Source: Massilia sp. CF038
Lineage (GTDB): Bacteria > Pseudomonadota > Gammaproteobacteria > Burkholderiales > Burkholderiaceae_D
Reading direction: 5' to 3'
Assembly: GCF_900129765.1 (NCBI RefSeq)
Contig: NZ_FQWU01000002.1
Span: forward strand, 1,736,001-1,800,000
DNA length: 64,000 nucleotides
Part shown: positions 34,345 to 43,931 of the stretch, in pieces
Layout: the number at the start of each line of letters is the position of its first letter
How positions within the stretch are numbered: the first letter of the stretch is position 1
Translations under genes and position numbers: made by a program
The notes under the pieces: model-generated
What the model was told of the DNA's origin: nothing
The model's database searches: none
Seen by the model: only the letters and a program-made list of their open reading frames with translations

Positions 34345-34683
34345 ATGGCACTGACCTGTTTTATCCGCTACCAGATCGACCCGTTCCAGCGCGCCGCCTT
34401 TCAGGAATACGCCGAAAACTGGGGCCGCATCATCCCCCGCTGCGGTGGCCATCTGCTGGGCTATTTTCTGCCACTGGAAGGCAGCAACGACATAGCCTGG
34501 GGCCTGATTTCGTTCGACAGCCTGGCAGCGTATGAGCGCTACCGCGCTCGTCTGAAGCAGGACGACGAAGGCCGCCGCAATTTCCAGCTGGCGCAGGACA
34601 AGCGCTTCATCCTGCGCGAAGAACGCAGCTTCCTGGAAAACGTGGATGGCACCATCGGCATCCCGGCAGGAGGGCTGGCATGA
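34345..34683 (+). CDS. NIPSNAP family protein
   Basis: A 112-residue ferredoxin-like alpha/beta-barrel protein. [20 protein letters not shown] and the [18 protein letters not shown] stretch are typical of bacterial NIPSNAP proteins, whose role is unclear. The stop overlaps the start of the next gene by four bases, so the two related small barrel proteins are translated together, probably under the divergent ArsR-type regulator. Confidence 0.85.
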   Translation: MALTCFIRYQIDPFQRAAFQEYAENWGRIIPRCGGHLLGYFLPLEGSNDIAWGLISFDSLAAYERYRARLKQDDEGRRNFQLAQDKRFILREERSFLENVDGTIGIPAGGLA

Positions 34684-35027
34684 TCGCCGTGATCTTCGAG
34701 GTGCAGCCCAATCCCGCACACCGGGCCGAGTATCTCGATACCGCCGCCGCGCTGCGACCGTTGCTCGAGCAGATCGACGGCTTCATTTCGATCGAGCGTT
34801 TCGAAAGCCTGTCCACGGCCGGAAAAATCCTGTCGCTGTCGTTCTGGCGCGACGAGCAGGCCGTGCATGCCTGGCGCGCGCTGGAAGCGCACCGCGCGGC
34901 TCAGGCCAAGGGCCGTGCAGGCTTGTTTGACGATTATCGCCTGCGCGTGGCACACGTGATGCGCGACTATGGCTTGCACGAGCGCGAGCAGGCGCCAGAC
35001 GATTCACGCAAGGCGCACGGCGCGTAA
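34680..35027 (+). CDS. Antibiotic biosynthesis monooxygenase (ABM) domain protein
   Basis: A 115-residue dimeric alpha/beta-barrel protein. [20 protein letters not shown] at the start and [17 protein letters not shown] in the middle match the ABM family, which includes haem-degrading and quinone-type monooxygenases as well as many uncharacterised members. It overlaps the NIPSNAP gene. The C-terminal tail is charged and probably disordered. Confidence 0.85.
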   Translation: MIAVIFEVQPNPAHRAEYLDTAAALRPLLEQIDGFISIERFESLSTAGKILSLSFWRDEQAVHAWRALEAHRAAQAKGRAGLFDDYRLRVAHVMRDYGLHEREQAPDDSRKAHGA

Positions 35028-35079
35028 GCACAGCGCTTTTTGCGATGGTAAGATACCTCGACAAAAATTCGAGGATGCC

Positions 35080-35931
35080 ATGCACACGACATTAATTTCC
35101 GCTGCCGACCTGGCCGGCCAGATTACCGATCCCCGCGTCGTGATCATCGACTGCCGCCACGACCTGATGAATCCATCGGCCGGGCGCGACGCTTACGCGG
35201 CCGGGCATATTCCTGGCGCGCTGTTTGGCGACATGGACCATCAGCTGTCAGGTGCCAAGCGCGGTGCCGATGGCGTGTTCCGCGGCCGCCACCCATTGCC
35301 CGAGCGCGCCGCGCTGGCCGAAACCTTGCGCAGCTGGGGCATCAACAACGACAGCCAGGTCGTCGCCTATGACGCGCATGGCGGCATGTTCGCCGCGCGT
35401 CTGTGGTGGCTGCTGCGCTGGCTGGGCCACCCTGCCGTGGCCGTGCTCGATGGTGGTTTGCCGGCCTGGCAGGCAGCCGGCCAGCCCGTATCGACCGACA
35501 CGCCCGCACCCGCGCGCGGCAGCTTTGCCGAGCAGGCGTCGCTGGTGCCGCAAGTGGACGCGGCGGCCGTGCTGGCCAACATCGATGGTGGTGACAAAAC
35601 CGTGATTGATGCCCGTGCGGCAGACCGCTTCCGCGGCGAGAACGAAACCATGGATCCTGTGGGCGGTCACATTCCCGGCGCGAAGAACCGCTTCTTCAAG
35701 GACAACCTGCAAGCCGACGGCCGCTTCAAGGATGCGCAACAACTCAAGGCCGACTTCTCCGCGCTTGTAAGCGATCCGGCCAAGGCCATCATGCAATGCG
35801 GCTCCGGCGTAACCGCCTGCCACAATCTGCTGGCCCTCGAAGTGGCAGGGCTCAAAGGTGCGGCGCTGTATCCCGGCTCATGGAGCGAATGGGTGGGCGA
35901 CAGCAGCCGGCCCGTGGCCACAGGTTCGTAG
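35080..35931 (+). CDS. Thiosulfate/3-mercaptopyruvate sulfurtransferase
   Basis: Two-domain rhodanese of 283 residues. The first domain has VVIIDCRHDLMNPSAGR and AAGHIPGALFGDMD; the second has the catalytic Cys in MQCGSGVTACHN and the GHIPGAKNRFF motif. The loop sequence CGSGVTA is the mercaptopyruvate sulfurtransferase (SseA) type. The start ATG is preceded by GAGGATGCC with a short spacing. It follows the ABM gene after 52 bp. Confidence 0.92.
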   Translation: MHTTLISAADLAGQITDPRVVIIDCRHDLMNPSAGRDAYAAGHIPGALFGDMDHQLSGAKRGADGVFRGRHPLPERAALAETLRSWGINNDSQVVAYDAHGGMFAARLWWLLRWLGHPAVAVLDGGLPAWQAAGQPVSTDTPAPARGSFAEQASLVPQVDAAAVLANIDGGDKTVIDARAADRFRGENETMDPVGGHIPGAKNRFFKDNLQADGRFKDAQQLKADFSALVSDPAKAIMQCGSGVTACHNLLALEVAGLKGAALYPGSWSEWVGDSSRPVATGS

Positions 35932-35951
35932 CCGCTCGGCGTGCGGATGTG

Positions 35952-36728
35952 TCATCCGCATCCGCCGCCACAACCGCCACCGCAGCTGCTGCCGCAGCCA
36001 CCGCCACCATCGCAGCCGCCACCGCCGCCGTCGGAGGCGGAGCTGCCGCACCCGGAACCACAGCCGCCGCCGTTCGCGTTGGTCTCATTCTGATACTTGC
36101 GGTAGGCATCAATCGACACCAGTCCCGCCCCCAGCAGCGCGGCAGAACTCAAGCCGTCCGGCAGGTGCACTTCCCCCGTGCCTCGCCCTTTCGCATCCAT
36201 GTCGCGGTAGGCCACCTGCCCCTGCGAGAGCGAGTAGGCATACCCTTCCGGCATGCGCACGCGCCGGTCCAGCGAGAACAGCTTGGGCACGTTCAGGCCC
36301 GCCACCGGCAAGCCTTCGAGCTCGCGCGCGGCCACCAGGGTGTGCGCCAGCGCCTGATTCATTGGCAAGCCCATGTCCGAGCCCTCGGTGTGCGCGATGG
36401 TGCGGCCAAAGTGGGTCAGGCAGAAGCGGGCCAGGTGTTCAGGCGCAAAGCGCACCCAGGCGTGCCACACCGAATCAGCCGCCTTGGACGGCAAGCCGCA
36501 TTGCTTGCCGCTGCGGGCCACGCAGTCGAAGAACATCAGCAGTCCTTCCGCCGCGCGGGCGAAAAAAAAGGCATCCTGCGGGATGCCTTTGAATTCGAAT
36601 GCTGCGGTGCGCTGCCAGTAGGTGAACAGCTTGGGGGGAAGATCGGCCAGGGGCTTGCGGTACTTGGAACCGTGGTACAGCCACTCGGTCGAGATTTCGT
36701 TAATTTTGTTACGCAGTAGGTTCATCAT
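35952..36728 (-). CDS. Protein with Gly/Cys-rich C-terminal tail
   Basis: A 258-residue protein I do not recognise by name. Residues 1-210 form an alpha-rich soluble domain with conserved-looking WHAWVRFAPEHLARFC and THFGRTIAHTEGSD, reminiscent of the glycine-rich-domain (GRDP-like) families. The last 42 residues are almost only Gly, Cys and Ser, with seven cysteines mostly as CGxxC-like units (GGGCGSGCG, GGCDGGGGCGSSC, GGGCGGGCG). The tail could bind metal; a ZIP metal transporter gene lies upstream on the same strand. A strong AAAGGAGATAAAAATATG start is present. An 8 bp hairpin (35942-35960) covers the stop codon. Confidence 0.75.
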   Translation of the reverse strand: MMNLLRNKINEISTEWLYHGSKYRKPLADLPPKLFTYWQRTAAFEFKGIPQDAFFFARAAEGLLMFFDCVARSGKQCGLPSKAADSVWHAWVRFAPEHLARFCLTHFGRTIAHTEGSDMGLPMNQALAHTLVAARELEGLPVAGLNVPKLFSLDRRVRMPEGYAYSLSQGQVAYRDMDAKGRGTGEVHLPDGLSSAALLGAGLVSIDAYRKYQNETNANGGGCGSGCGSSASDGGGGGCDGGGGCGSSCGGGCGGGCG

Positions 36729-36803
36729 ATTTTTATCTCCTTTATTGTTGTTTTTGTAGCTCCAATATAAAGGGCAAATATGACAGCTTGATGACGTTGT
36801 TTT

Positions 36804-37577
36804 TTAGTGACCCGCCGTCAGGAACAGCACAATCAGCACACCGAGGCCAATCAGCAAGACTTGCGGCACCGATTCGCGCAGCGTGGCGCGGCGCTGCATC
36901 TGCGGCATCAGGTCGCTCACGGCAATGTAGATGAAGCCGGACGAAGCGAACACCAGCACATAGGGAATCATGCCGCTGGCCTTGTCGAGCGTGAAGTAGC
37001 CGATCAAGCCGCCGGCAATGGCCATCAGGCTGCACAGCAGGTTGAAGACGTAGGCGCGCAGGCGCGAGAAGCCGGCATTGAGCAGCACGATGAAGTCGCC
37101 GATTTCCTGAGGAATTTCATGGGCGATGATGGCCAGGCCGGTCACGATCCCCAGTTCCGGGTTGGCCAGGAAAGCGGCGGCAATCAGAATGCCGTCGGTG
37201 AAGTTGTGCATGGCGTCGCCAATCAGGATCATCCAGCCTGATTTGCCCGCTTCGCGCTTGTCATGTCCGTGCGAATGATGGTGGCCGTCACCCTCGTGGT
37301 GATGCGAATGGCGCAAAATGGCCAGTTTTTCCAGCAGGAAGAACGCCAGCAACCCGCCCAGCAAGGTGGCAAACAGGCTGCGCGGATCGGCCTTGGACTC
37401 GAACGCTTCCGGCAGCGCATGCAGCAGCGAAGTCGAGAGCATGATCCCGACCGACAGGCTGACCATCCGCTCGACCATCTTCGACAGCAAGGCGAACGAA
37501 AACACCGCCGCGGCAGTGATGCTGGCGACGCCCCCAATGGTGGTGGCGAGCAGGATGGAGATAAGGATCGGGTCGAT
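36804..37577 (-). CDS. ZIP family metal transporter, non-canonical start likely
   Basis: Divalent metal permease of the ZIP family (zinc uptake or export). The His-rich cytoplasmic loop HSHHHEGDGHHHSHGHDKRE and the metal-site helices DAMHNFTDGILIAAAFL and AIIAHEIPQEIGDFIVLL are clear. The first canonical start is a GTG at 37505, but that would cut away helix 1. The frame reads on upstream as ILISILLATTIGGVASITAA, a good first helix, without any ATG, GTG or TTG back to a stop at 37683. I therefore extend to an ATC codon at 37577, giving 257 residues, as a possible rare initiator; a sequence error is the alternative. Confidence 0.82.
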   Translation of the reverse strand: MDPILISILLATTIGGVASITAAAVFSFALLSKMVERMVSLSVGIMLSTSLLHALPEAFESKADPRSLFATLLGGLLAFFLLEKLAILRHSHHHEGDGHHHSHGHDKREAGKSGWMILIGDAMHNFTDGILIAAAFLANPELGIVTGLAIIAHEIPQEIGDFIVLLNAGFSRLRAYVFNLLCSLMAIAGGLIGYFTLDKASGMIPYVLVFASSGFIYIAVSDLMPQMQRRATLRESVPQVLLIGLGVLIVLFLTAGH

Positions 37578-37682
37578 TTTCTTGCCTTTTGTGCTGATCT
37601 TGCGTACTGCAAGCCGGGCATTGTACCAACCTCGTCCGCGCCGCGTCCGATTCAGCGCAAAAAATGCTGCGCCAGCCGTCGC

Positions 37683-38093
37683 TCACACCATGTAGACGAT
37701 CCAGACCGGCATCAGCAGGATCAGCAGCAGGACAGACAGCGCAGTATTGACGCCAGCAACAATGCAGGCCTGGAAGAAGGAAATGCGCATCCCGAGCGTA
37801 AAGCCCAGCGCATACGCAAGAAAGAAGCTCCAGCCCAGCTGGATTTTCATGCTGCCGTCGAAGTGCGCATTAAAACTGAGCACGTTCGTCCACAGCAAGC
37901 CCATGCAAAGCAAGCCCAGACCGACCGAACGCAACACTTCCCCGGCGGGCGATGCCACCCCAGTCAGCAGTTCTACGGTTTTCTGGCCCACCAGGGTCAC
38001 CACCAGCGTCGATGCCGCAATCAATGCCGTGATGTGGGCCGGCAGTGTGGCCGCCATGACCACAAAGGTCAGCACGGTAAGTAAAAGGTACAT
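37683..38093 (-). CDS. Small multi-pass membrane protein of unknown function
   Basis: A 136-residue protein with four hydrophobic helices (1-24, 26-43, about 54-70, 87-135 in part) and no recognised motif. FFLAYALGFTLGMRISFFQA lies in the third quarter. It is immediately upstream of the ZIP transporter on the same strand, whose reading frame starts right at its stop codon, so translational coupling is possible. Confidence 0.65.
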   Translation of the reverse strand: MYLLLTVLTFVVMAATLPAHITALIAASTLVVTLVGQKTVELLTGVASPAGEVLRSVGLGLLCMGLLWTNVLSFNAHFDGSMKIQLGWSFFLAYALGFTLGMRISFFQACIVAGVNTALSVLLLILLMPVWIVYMV

Positions 38094-38171
38094 GAGAGAT
38101 GCCGGTCAGAAAAACCAGCATCTTACACAAACAATTGACATTAAAACATCGTTAATAATGACGCTAATTTA

Positions 38172-38192
38172 CCGAGCGGCGCTTAGGCTCGG
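38172..38192 (-). terminator. Possible terminator after polA
   Basis: Just beyond the polA stop (minus strand), CCGAGC and GCTCGG form a short stem with a 9 bp loop, followed in the direction of transcription by TAAATT rather than a full T-run. A weak rho-independent terminator at best. Confidence 0.35.
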
Positions 38193-38194
38193 AC

Positions 38195-40939
38195 TTAGTG
38201 CGCCTCATCCCAGTTCGGCCCGATACCCACTTCGGCCAGCAGCGGCACCTTCAGTTCCGCCACGCCCGCCATCAGTTCGGGCAGCTTGACCTTGACCAGT
38301 TCCAGCTCGCTTTGCGGCACTTCGAGCACCAGTTCATCGTGCACCTGCATGATCATGCGGGTTGCCAGCTGGTCTTTCTCCAGCCAATCCTGGACCGCGA
38401 TCATGGCCAGCTTGATCAGGTCGGCCGCTGTGCCCTGCATGGGCGCGTTGATGGCCGCCCGTTCCGCACCCTGGCGGCGCGGGCCATTGGGCGAATTGAT
38501 CTCGGGCAGCCACAGACGGCGCCCAAACACGGTTTCCACGTAGCCGCGTGCCTTCGCCTGCATGCGCGTGTCTTCCATATACTGGCGCACACCCGAAAAA
38601 CGGGCGAAGTATTTGTCGATATAGCTCTGGGCTGCGGCGCGCTCGATGCCCAGGTTGGAGGCAAGGCCAAAGGCGCTCATGCCGTAGATCAGACCGAAGT
38701 TAATCACCTTGGCATAGCGCCGTTGTTCGCCCTGCACGTCGGACGGTGCAATGCCGAAGATCTCGGCCGCGGTAGCGCGGTGAATGTCTTCACCTTCCGA
38801 GAACGCGCGCAGCATCGCTTCATCGCCCGAAATATGGGCCATGATGCGCAGCTCGATCTGCGAATAGTCGGCCGAGACAATCACGTTGCCCGGGCCGGCA
38901 ATGAAGGCTTCGCGGATGCGGCGCCCTTCGGCGGTGCGGATCGGAATGTTCTGCAGATTCGGCTCGTTCGACGACAGCCGTCCGGTGACGGCCACCGCCT
39001 GCGCGTAGTTGGTGTGCACGCGGCCAGTGTCGCGATTGACCATGCGCGGCAGCTTGTCGGTGTAGGTGGACTTGAGCTTGGACATGCTGCGGTATTCCAG
39101 CAGGATTTTCGGCAGCGGGAAGTCTTCGGCCAGCTTTTGCAGCACTTCTTCGTCGGTCGAGGGCGCGCCGCCCGGGGTCTTTTTAATGACCGGCAGCTGC
39201 AGCTTGACGAAGAAGATCTCCCCGATCTGCTTGGGCGAACCGAGGTTGAACGGGCCGCCCGCGAGCTCGTAGGCTTTTTGTTCGAGCTCCATGATGCGCG
39301 CGCCCAGTTCATTGGACTGCACGTCCAGCAGGGCCGCGTCGATCAGCACCCCATTGCGCTCGATTTTCTGCAGCACGACGGAGGTGGGCAGTTCGATTTT
39401 GCGATAGATGAAATTGAGCTTGTCGTCGTTTTCCACGTGCGGCAGCATGGCCTGGTGCAGGCGCAGCGTGATGTCGGAATCTTCGGCCGCGTATTCGGTG
39501 GCGCGTGCCAGTTCGACCTGGTCGAAACAAATCTGGCCTGCACCCTTGCCGCACACGTCGGTGAACGGAATGGTGGTGTAACCCAGGTGGCGCAAGGCCA
39601 TGCTGTCCATGTCATGCGGCTTGTGCGACTCGAACACATACGATTGCAGCAGCGTGTCGTGCTCGATGCCGCGCAGCGTCACGCCATGGTTGGCAAAGAT
39701 ATGGCTGTCGTACTTGAGGTTCTGGCCAACCTTGGCTTTGGCCGGATTCTCCAGCCAGGCCTTCATTTTTTCCAGCACCTGCTCGCGATTGAGCTGCTCC
39801 GGCACGCCGGCGTAGCGGTGCGCCAGCGGGATGTACGCGCCCTTGCCTGCTTCCACCGACAGCGAAATACCCACCATTTGCGCCGTCATGGGTTCGAGCG
39901 AGGTGGTCTCGGTATCGACCGAGGTCAGCTCGGCCGCCTCGATCAGGGCCAGCCATTTGTCGAGCTGCGCTTCGGTGACCACAGTTTCGTATTCGCCCTT
40001 GATGACGGGGACTATCGCACCCGGGAACAAATCGCCTTCCGGAGAATTGAGCAGTGCGCGCGGCGCGCCTTCATCGTCACGCTGGGTGATTTCGCGCAGC
40101 AGCGTCTTGAAGCCGTAACGCTCGAAGAAGGCTTTCAGACCAGGCGCGTCTTCCGGCCTGGCCACCAGCGATTCCTGGATCGACACCATGTGTTCATTCA
40201 GGTCGCAATCGAGTTTGACGGTGATCAGCTCGCGCCCTTTGGGCAGCCATTCGAGTGCCTGGCGCAGGTTCTCGCCCACCGCGCCGGTAATGGCACCGGC
40301 GTTCTGCATGATGTTGTCCAGATTGTCGTGGGCAGCCAGCCACTTGAGCGCCGTTTTGGGGCCGCACTTGGCCACCCCCGGGATATTGTCGACCGTGTCG
40401 CCAATCAGGGTCAGGTAATCGATGATGCGGTTGGGTGGCACGCCGAACTTGGCCAGCACGCCGGCTTCGTCGAGCTTTTCGTTGGTCATGGTATTGATCA
40501 GCATGACCTTGTCGTTGACCAGCTGGGCCAGATCCTTGTCGCCGGTGGAAACCACGGTATTCATGCCAAGCTGGGACGCTTGCACCGACAGGGTGCCGAT
40601 CACGTCGTCGGCTTCGACCCCGTCGACCATCAGGATCGGCCAGCCCATGTGGCGCACCGCCTCGTGGATCGGCTCGATCTGCAGGCGCAGGTCGTCCGGC
40701 ATGGACGCGCGCGTGGCTTTATAGTCGGGGTACATATCGTCGCGGAAGGTCTTGCCCTTGGCGTCGAACACGCAGGCGATGTAGGCCGCCGGGTAATCCT
40801 GGCGCAGGCGGCGCAGCATGTTGACCATGCCGTGCATGGCGCCGGTCGGGTGGCCGTCCGGGCTGCGCAAGTCCGGCAGAGCGTGGAAGGCGCGATAAAG
40901 GTAACTGGAACCGTCGACTAACAGCAGGGTATTTTGCAT
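38195..40939 (-). CDS. polA: DNA polymerase I
   Basis: Repair and Okazaki-fragment polymerase, 914 residues. The N-terminal 5'-3' exonuclease domain begins LLLVDGSSYLYRAFHALP; the 3'-5' proofreading domain keeps SVDTETTSLE (exo I acidic pair); the polymerase palm has VSADYSQIELRIMAHISGDE, KVINFGLIYGMSAFGL (O-helix) and MQVHDELVLEVP. All three domains appear intact. I started at MQNTLLLV; an in-frame codon upstream would add 12 residues of poor quality. It is divergent from the DUF2782 gene. Confidence 0.98.
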   Translation of the reverse strand: MQNTLLLVDGSSYLYRAFHALPDLRSPDGHPTGAMHGMVNMLRRLRQDYPAAYIACVFDAKGKTFRDDMYPDYKATRASMPDDLRLQIEPIHEAVRHMGWPILMVDGVEADDVIGTLSVQASQLGMNTVVSTGDKDLAQLVNDKVMLINTMTNEKLDEAGVLAKFGVPPNRIIDYLTLIGDTVDNIPGVAKCGPKTALKWLAAHDNLDNIMQNAGAITGAVGENLRQALEWLPKGRELITVKLDCDLNEHMVSIQESLVARPEDAPGLKAFFERYGFKTLLREITQRDDEGAPRALLNSPEGDLFPGAIVPVIKGEYETVVTEAQLDKWLALIEAAELTSVDTETTSLEPMTAQMVGISLSVEAGKGAYIPLAHRYAGVPEQLNREQVLEKMKAWLENPAKAKVGQNLKYDSHIFANHGVTLRGIEHDTLLQSYVFESHKPHDMDSMALRHLGYTTIPFTDVCGKGAGQICFDQVELARATEYAAEDSDITLRLHQAMLPHVENDDKLNFIYRKIELPTSVVLQKIERNGVLIDAALLDVQSNELGARIMELEQKAYELAGGPFNLGSPKQIGEIFFVKLQLPVIKKTPGGAPSTDEEVLQKLAEDFPLPKILLEYRSMSKLKSTYTDKLPRMVNRDTGRVHTNYAQAVAVTGRLSSNEPNLQNIPIRTAEGRRIREAFIAGPGNVIVSADYSQIELRIMAHISGDEAMLRAFSEGEDIHRATAAEIFGIAPSDVQGEQRRYAKVINFGLIYGMSAFGLASNLGIERAAAQSYIDKYFARFSGVRQYMEDTRMQAKARGYVETVFGRRLWLPEINSPNGPRRQGAERAAINAPMQGTAADLIKLAMIAVQDWLEKDQLATRMIMQVHDELVLEVPQSELELVKVKLPELMAGVAELKVPLLAEVGIGPNWDEAH

Positions 40940-41100
40940 GGCACCGTAGAGTAGGTTGAAGCCGCGCGCAGGCACGGCGCAGCATATCGTTTGGCATTAT
41001 CGCAGAAGTGGCTGCCACCCCGCAGCGGTGAACGCGACACTTGATACAGGGTCGCCGTGTGTTTGTTACAATGGTTCAAACGTTCATAAGGCGACCAATC

Positions 41101-41508
41101 ATGCTGCGCTCCTCCACGCTGTGCAAACTCCTGTCCATACTGCTGCTTGCCCAGGCGGGTACCGCGCTGGCGCAGCAAAAGCCGTCCGAAGCGCCCCCCA
41201 AGCTGGAAGTGATCGAAGAAGGCAGCGACCAGCCGATCGTGGTCACCCCACCCAAGACGGGCGGCGCCAAAATCACTGAAAAAAAAGACGGCGGGCGCAT
41301 TACCGAAGTGAAGGTCAAGAACGGCAAGAGCGCCTACACCATGAAGGGCACCAGCCCGGCCGCAGTGAATGAACGCGGCAGTGGCGGCGGCAGCACGCTC
41401 GGTTCGCCGCAGTGGCAAGTCATGGAATTCGATCTGAACCGCAAAAAGAAAACAGACAAGGAAGACGTGCCGGCCGCCGACGTACCGCCACCGCCACCAG
41501 CCAAATAA
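41101..41508 (+). CDS. DUF2782 family exported protein
   Basis: A 135-residue protein with a signal peptide (1-24, ending GTALAQ). The core KLEVIEEGSDQPIVVTPPKT and KITEKKDGGRITEVKVKNGK, followed by SAYTMKG, is the DUF2782 signature; in related genomes it sits beside polA and thrB, as here. The C-terminus is Pro-rich (DVPPPPPAK). Function unknown. Confidence 0.88.
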   Translation: MLRSSTLCKLLSILLLAQAGTALAQQKPSEAPPKLEVIEEGSDQPIVVTPPKTGGAKITEKKDGGRITEVKVKNGKSAYTMKGTSPAAVNERGSGGGSTLGSPQWQVMEFDLNRKKKTDKEDVPAADVPPPPPAK

Positions 41509-41556
41509 GCGGCATCGCTGCCATTTCTCTCGAACCAACTTTTAATTCGCTTTCAC

Positions 41557-42516
41557 ATGGCAGTATTTACCGCGGTCAGTCTGGATGAAGTCTCTCCCTG
41601 GCTTGAGCAGTTCCCGTTAGGAAAGGCCCGTTCCCTCAAGGGCATCGCATCGGGCATCGAAAACAGCAATTTTTTCCTCACCACCGATGCTGGCGAGTAT
41701 GTGCTGACCCTCTTCGAAGTGCTTGGGTTCGAGCAGTTGCCCTTCTACCTGAACCTGATGCGCCATCTGGCCGAGCGCGGCATTCTGGTGCCGGCCCCGG
41801 TCGCCAACAGCGCCGGTGCGCTGGTTGTGCCGCTGCAAGGCAAGCCGGCCGCAATTGTCAGCAAACTGAGCGGCAGCTCGCAGATGGACCCGCAGCCAGT
41901 TCATTGCGCCGCTGTCGGTGCCATGCTGGCGCGCATGCATCTGGCCGCGGCGGATTTCCCGCTGCGCCAGCCGAATCTGCGCGGTCTGGACTGGTGGAAC
42001 GCCACCACGCCGCTGGTACTGCCTTTCCTGGACGACAGTTGCGCCCACTTGCTGCGCGCTGAAATGCATTTCCAGGAAGCGTACGCCGCCTGCGACCATT
42101 ACAAGCGACTGGGACGCGGCCCGGTGCATGCGGACCTGTTCCGCAATAACGTCATGTTCGACGGTGAGCTTCTGACCGGCTTCTTCGATTTCTATTTTGC
42201 TGGCTGCGACACCTGGCTGTTCGACGTGGCCGTCACCGTCAATGACTGGTGCATCGACCAGAGCACAGGCGTGCTCGACACCGCGCGCGTGCGCGCCCTG
42301 CTCGACGCTTACCATGCCGTGCGCCCGTTCACAGCGGACGAGCAGTCGGCCTGGCAGCCGATGCTGCGCGCCGCGGCCTTGCGTTTCTGGCTGTCACGTC
42401 TGTACGACCTGCATCAGCCCCGTGAGGCAGAAATGCTGACCCCGCACGACCCCACCCACTTCGAACGCATCTTGCGCGAGCGCATCGCGACTGCCGCACC
42501 GGAGTTGTTCGCATGA
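41557..42516 (+). CDS. thrB: Homoserine kinase (ThrB, choline-kinase-like fold)
   Basis: Phosphorylates homoserine for threonine synthesis. The 319-residue protein belongs to the aminoglycoside phosphotransferase-like class of homoserine kinases used by beta-proteobacteria. [20 protein letters not shown] is the nucleotide loop; the catalytic loop [14 protein letters not shown] and the metal motif GFFDFYFAG (DFG-like) are intact. The stop overlaps the next gene by four bases. Confidence 0.96.
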   Translation: MAVFTAVSLDEVSPWLEQFPLGKARSLKGIASGIENSNFFLTTDAGEYVLTLFEVLGFEQLPFYLNLMRHLAERGILVPAPVANSAGALVVPLQGKPAAIVSKLSGSSQMDPQPVHCAAVGAMLARMHLAAADFPLRQPNLRGLDWWNATTPLVLPFLDDSCAHLLRAEMHFQEAYAACDHYKRLGRGPVHADLFRNNVMFDGELLTGFFDFYFAGCDTWLFDVAVTVNDWCIDQSTGVLDTARVRALLDAYHAVRPFTADEQSAWQPMLRAAALRFWLSRLYDLHQPREAEMLTPHDPTHFERILRERIATAAPELFA

Positions 42517-43268
42517 ACCGCTTACCTGCAAGTACCGGCTGGCTGTGGCTGAAACAGGGATTCGGTCTGTTCAGGAAGCAGCCCGGTTTTTTGATCCTGC
42601 TGCTGTTTCCACAGATCCTGTTCACCATGCTGACGCTCAATTTTGCACAGCCGATTGGCAGTATCGCGTACGTCCTCCTCATGCCATCGTTCAGCATGGT
42701 CATTTTCGAAGCAAGCCGGATCCTTTCGCTGGACCAGAAATTAACGCCAGCGGTCATACTGACGGGCTTTCGCAAGGGGGCGCTGGGGCCATTGACAAAG
42801 CTCGGCGGCATCTACCTGGCAATGATGGTCGTTCTCCTGCTGATGATGCTTCCTTTCCTCGATAAGGACGCTATCGTGCAGGCATTCGAAGCAGCCCAAA
42901 AGACCAAAAAGGACCTTGTTTTGCCGGAATCCATGATGCAGCTCATGATGGGCTTCGCCTTGATTGCCGCGGCAATCATGTTCATCCTCTCATTTGCTGC
43001 ACCGCTCATTCATTGGAAAAAGATGCCAACGTTTAAAGCGATGTTCTACAGCGTCGCGGCGATGTTTGGTTCGTTCGTCCCGGTTCTCGTGTTACTGCTC
43101 AGCTGGGGCCTGATCTGGGTCACCATCATGTCGCTCGGAACCGCCATTTTTGGGAAAACAGGGGCGGTCTACGTGTTGACATGGATCCACATGGTCATGC
43201 TCGTGATTTTTCAATGCGCCGTCTACGCTGCCTATCGACAGTTAATCCCTGGCGACGCCGCAGAGTAG
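42513..43268 (+). CDS. BPSS1780-like membrane protein
   Basis: A 251-residue integral membrane protein with five or six hydrophobic helices. The start [20 protein letters not shown] and a second-half [20 protein letters not shown] match the BPSS1780-type family of Burkholderiales, whose function is unknown. Its start overlaps the thrB stop (ATGA), so it is translated from the same mRNA. Confidence 0.8.
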   Translation: MNRLPASTGWLWLKQGFGLFRKQPGFLILLLFPQILFTMLTLNFAQPIGSIAYVLLMPSFSMVIFEASRILSLDQKLTPAVILTGFRKGALGPLTKLGGIYLAMMVVLLLMMLPFLDKDAIVQAFEAAQKTKKDLVLPESMMQLMMGFALIAAAIMFILSFAAPLIHWKKMPTFKAMFYSVAAMFGSFVPVLVLLLSWGLIWVTIMSLGTAIFGKTGAVYVLTWIHMVMLVIFQCAVYAAYRQLIPGDAAE

Positions 43269-43287
43269 TCCCCAGGAACTTGCCACT

Positions 43288-43683
43288 TTATTTGGGACGG
43301 TACAAAGCGCACAGCTTGTTCCCGTCCGGATCGCGCACGTACGCCAGGTACAGCGCGCCTGCCGGGCCTTCCCGCAATCCCGGTGGGTCCTCGATCGAGA
43401 CGCCGCCCAACGCCACCGCCGCATCGTGAAACGCCTTCACCTGCTCGGGCGAATTGCATTTGAAACCGATGGTGCCGCCGTTGGCACAGGTGGCCGCTTC
43501 GCCATTGATCGGCTCGGTGATGCACAAGGTACCGCCGTCATGCCGGTAGAACAGACGGGTATGTCCGGATGGCGCCTTGTTGATGAAGGGCTCGCCATTC
43601 GCACCAAGCGTAGCCAGCAGGCCGTTGTAGAACCGCTTTGAGCGCTCCAGGTCGTTCGAACCAATCCCGATGTGACTGAACAT
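43288..43683 (-). CDS. VOC (glyoxalase/dioxygenase) superfamily protein
   Basis: A 131-residue protein of the vicinal oxygen chelate fold. FSHIGIGSNDLERSKRFYNG at the start and LYLAYVRDPDGNKLCALYRP at the end mark the two halves; His4 lies at a typical metal-ligand position. The substrate is unknown and glyoxalase I activity is not implied. A good AGGAGA ribosome-binding site precedes the ATG; longer in-frame starts are less likely. Confidence 0.88.
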   Translation of the reverse strand: MFSHIGIGSNDLERSKRFYNGLLATLGANGEPFINKAPSGHTRLFYRHDGGTLCITEPINGEAATCANGGTIGFKCNSPEQVKAFHDAAVALGGVSIEDPPGLREGPAGALYLAYVRDPDGNKLCALYRPK

Positions 43684-43852
43684 GCTTTCTCCTGTCTGAT
43701 GATGGGAATACTGCTGCCGCGATTCTAAATCATCGACACCGCGTCTTCCATGCGACCCCGCCACCCGGCCAACGTTGCAATTTTCTGACATCAAAAGAAT
43801 TGTGGAACTTTCCAAATTTCGGGCGTATATTCGATGAAAATTTTCGTTCATT

Positions 43853-43876
43853 AAAACGGCGTATGTAAACCGTTTT
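43853..43876. promoter_or_regulatory. Inverted repeat upstream of the cyanophycinase-like gene
   Basis: AAAACGG and CCGTTTT are perfect 7 bp arms separated by 10 bp, in an AT-rich stretch unlike the GC-rich surroundings, about 55 bp before the cyanophycinase-like gene. A nearby 10 bp palindrome GAAAATTTTC lies at 43835-43844. This is the likely promoter and control region of the secreted peptidase; the regulator is unknown. Confidence 0.4.
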
Positions 43877-43931
43877 ACTTTACGGAATTTTTACATAACG
43901 AAAATAGTGGTCTTTTTTGGAGAGTCAGAGA

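Noticed and set aside
38198-40921. 907-codon plus-strand open frame opposite polA
   Set aside because: It is the complementary shadow of polA, His/Arg-rich with no family motif. The same applies to long shadows opposite dxs, thiC, valS and glcF.
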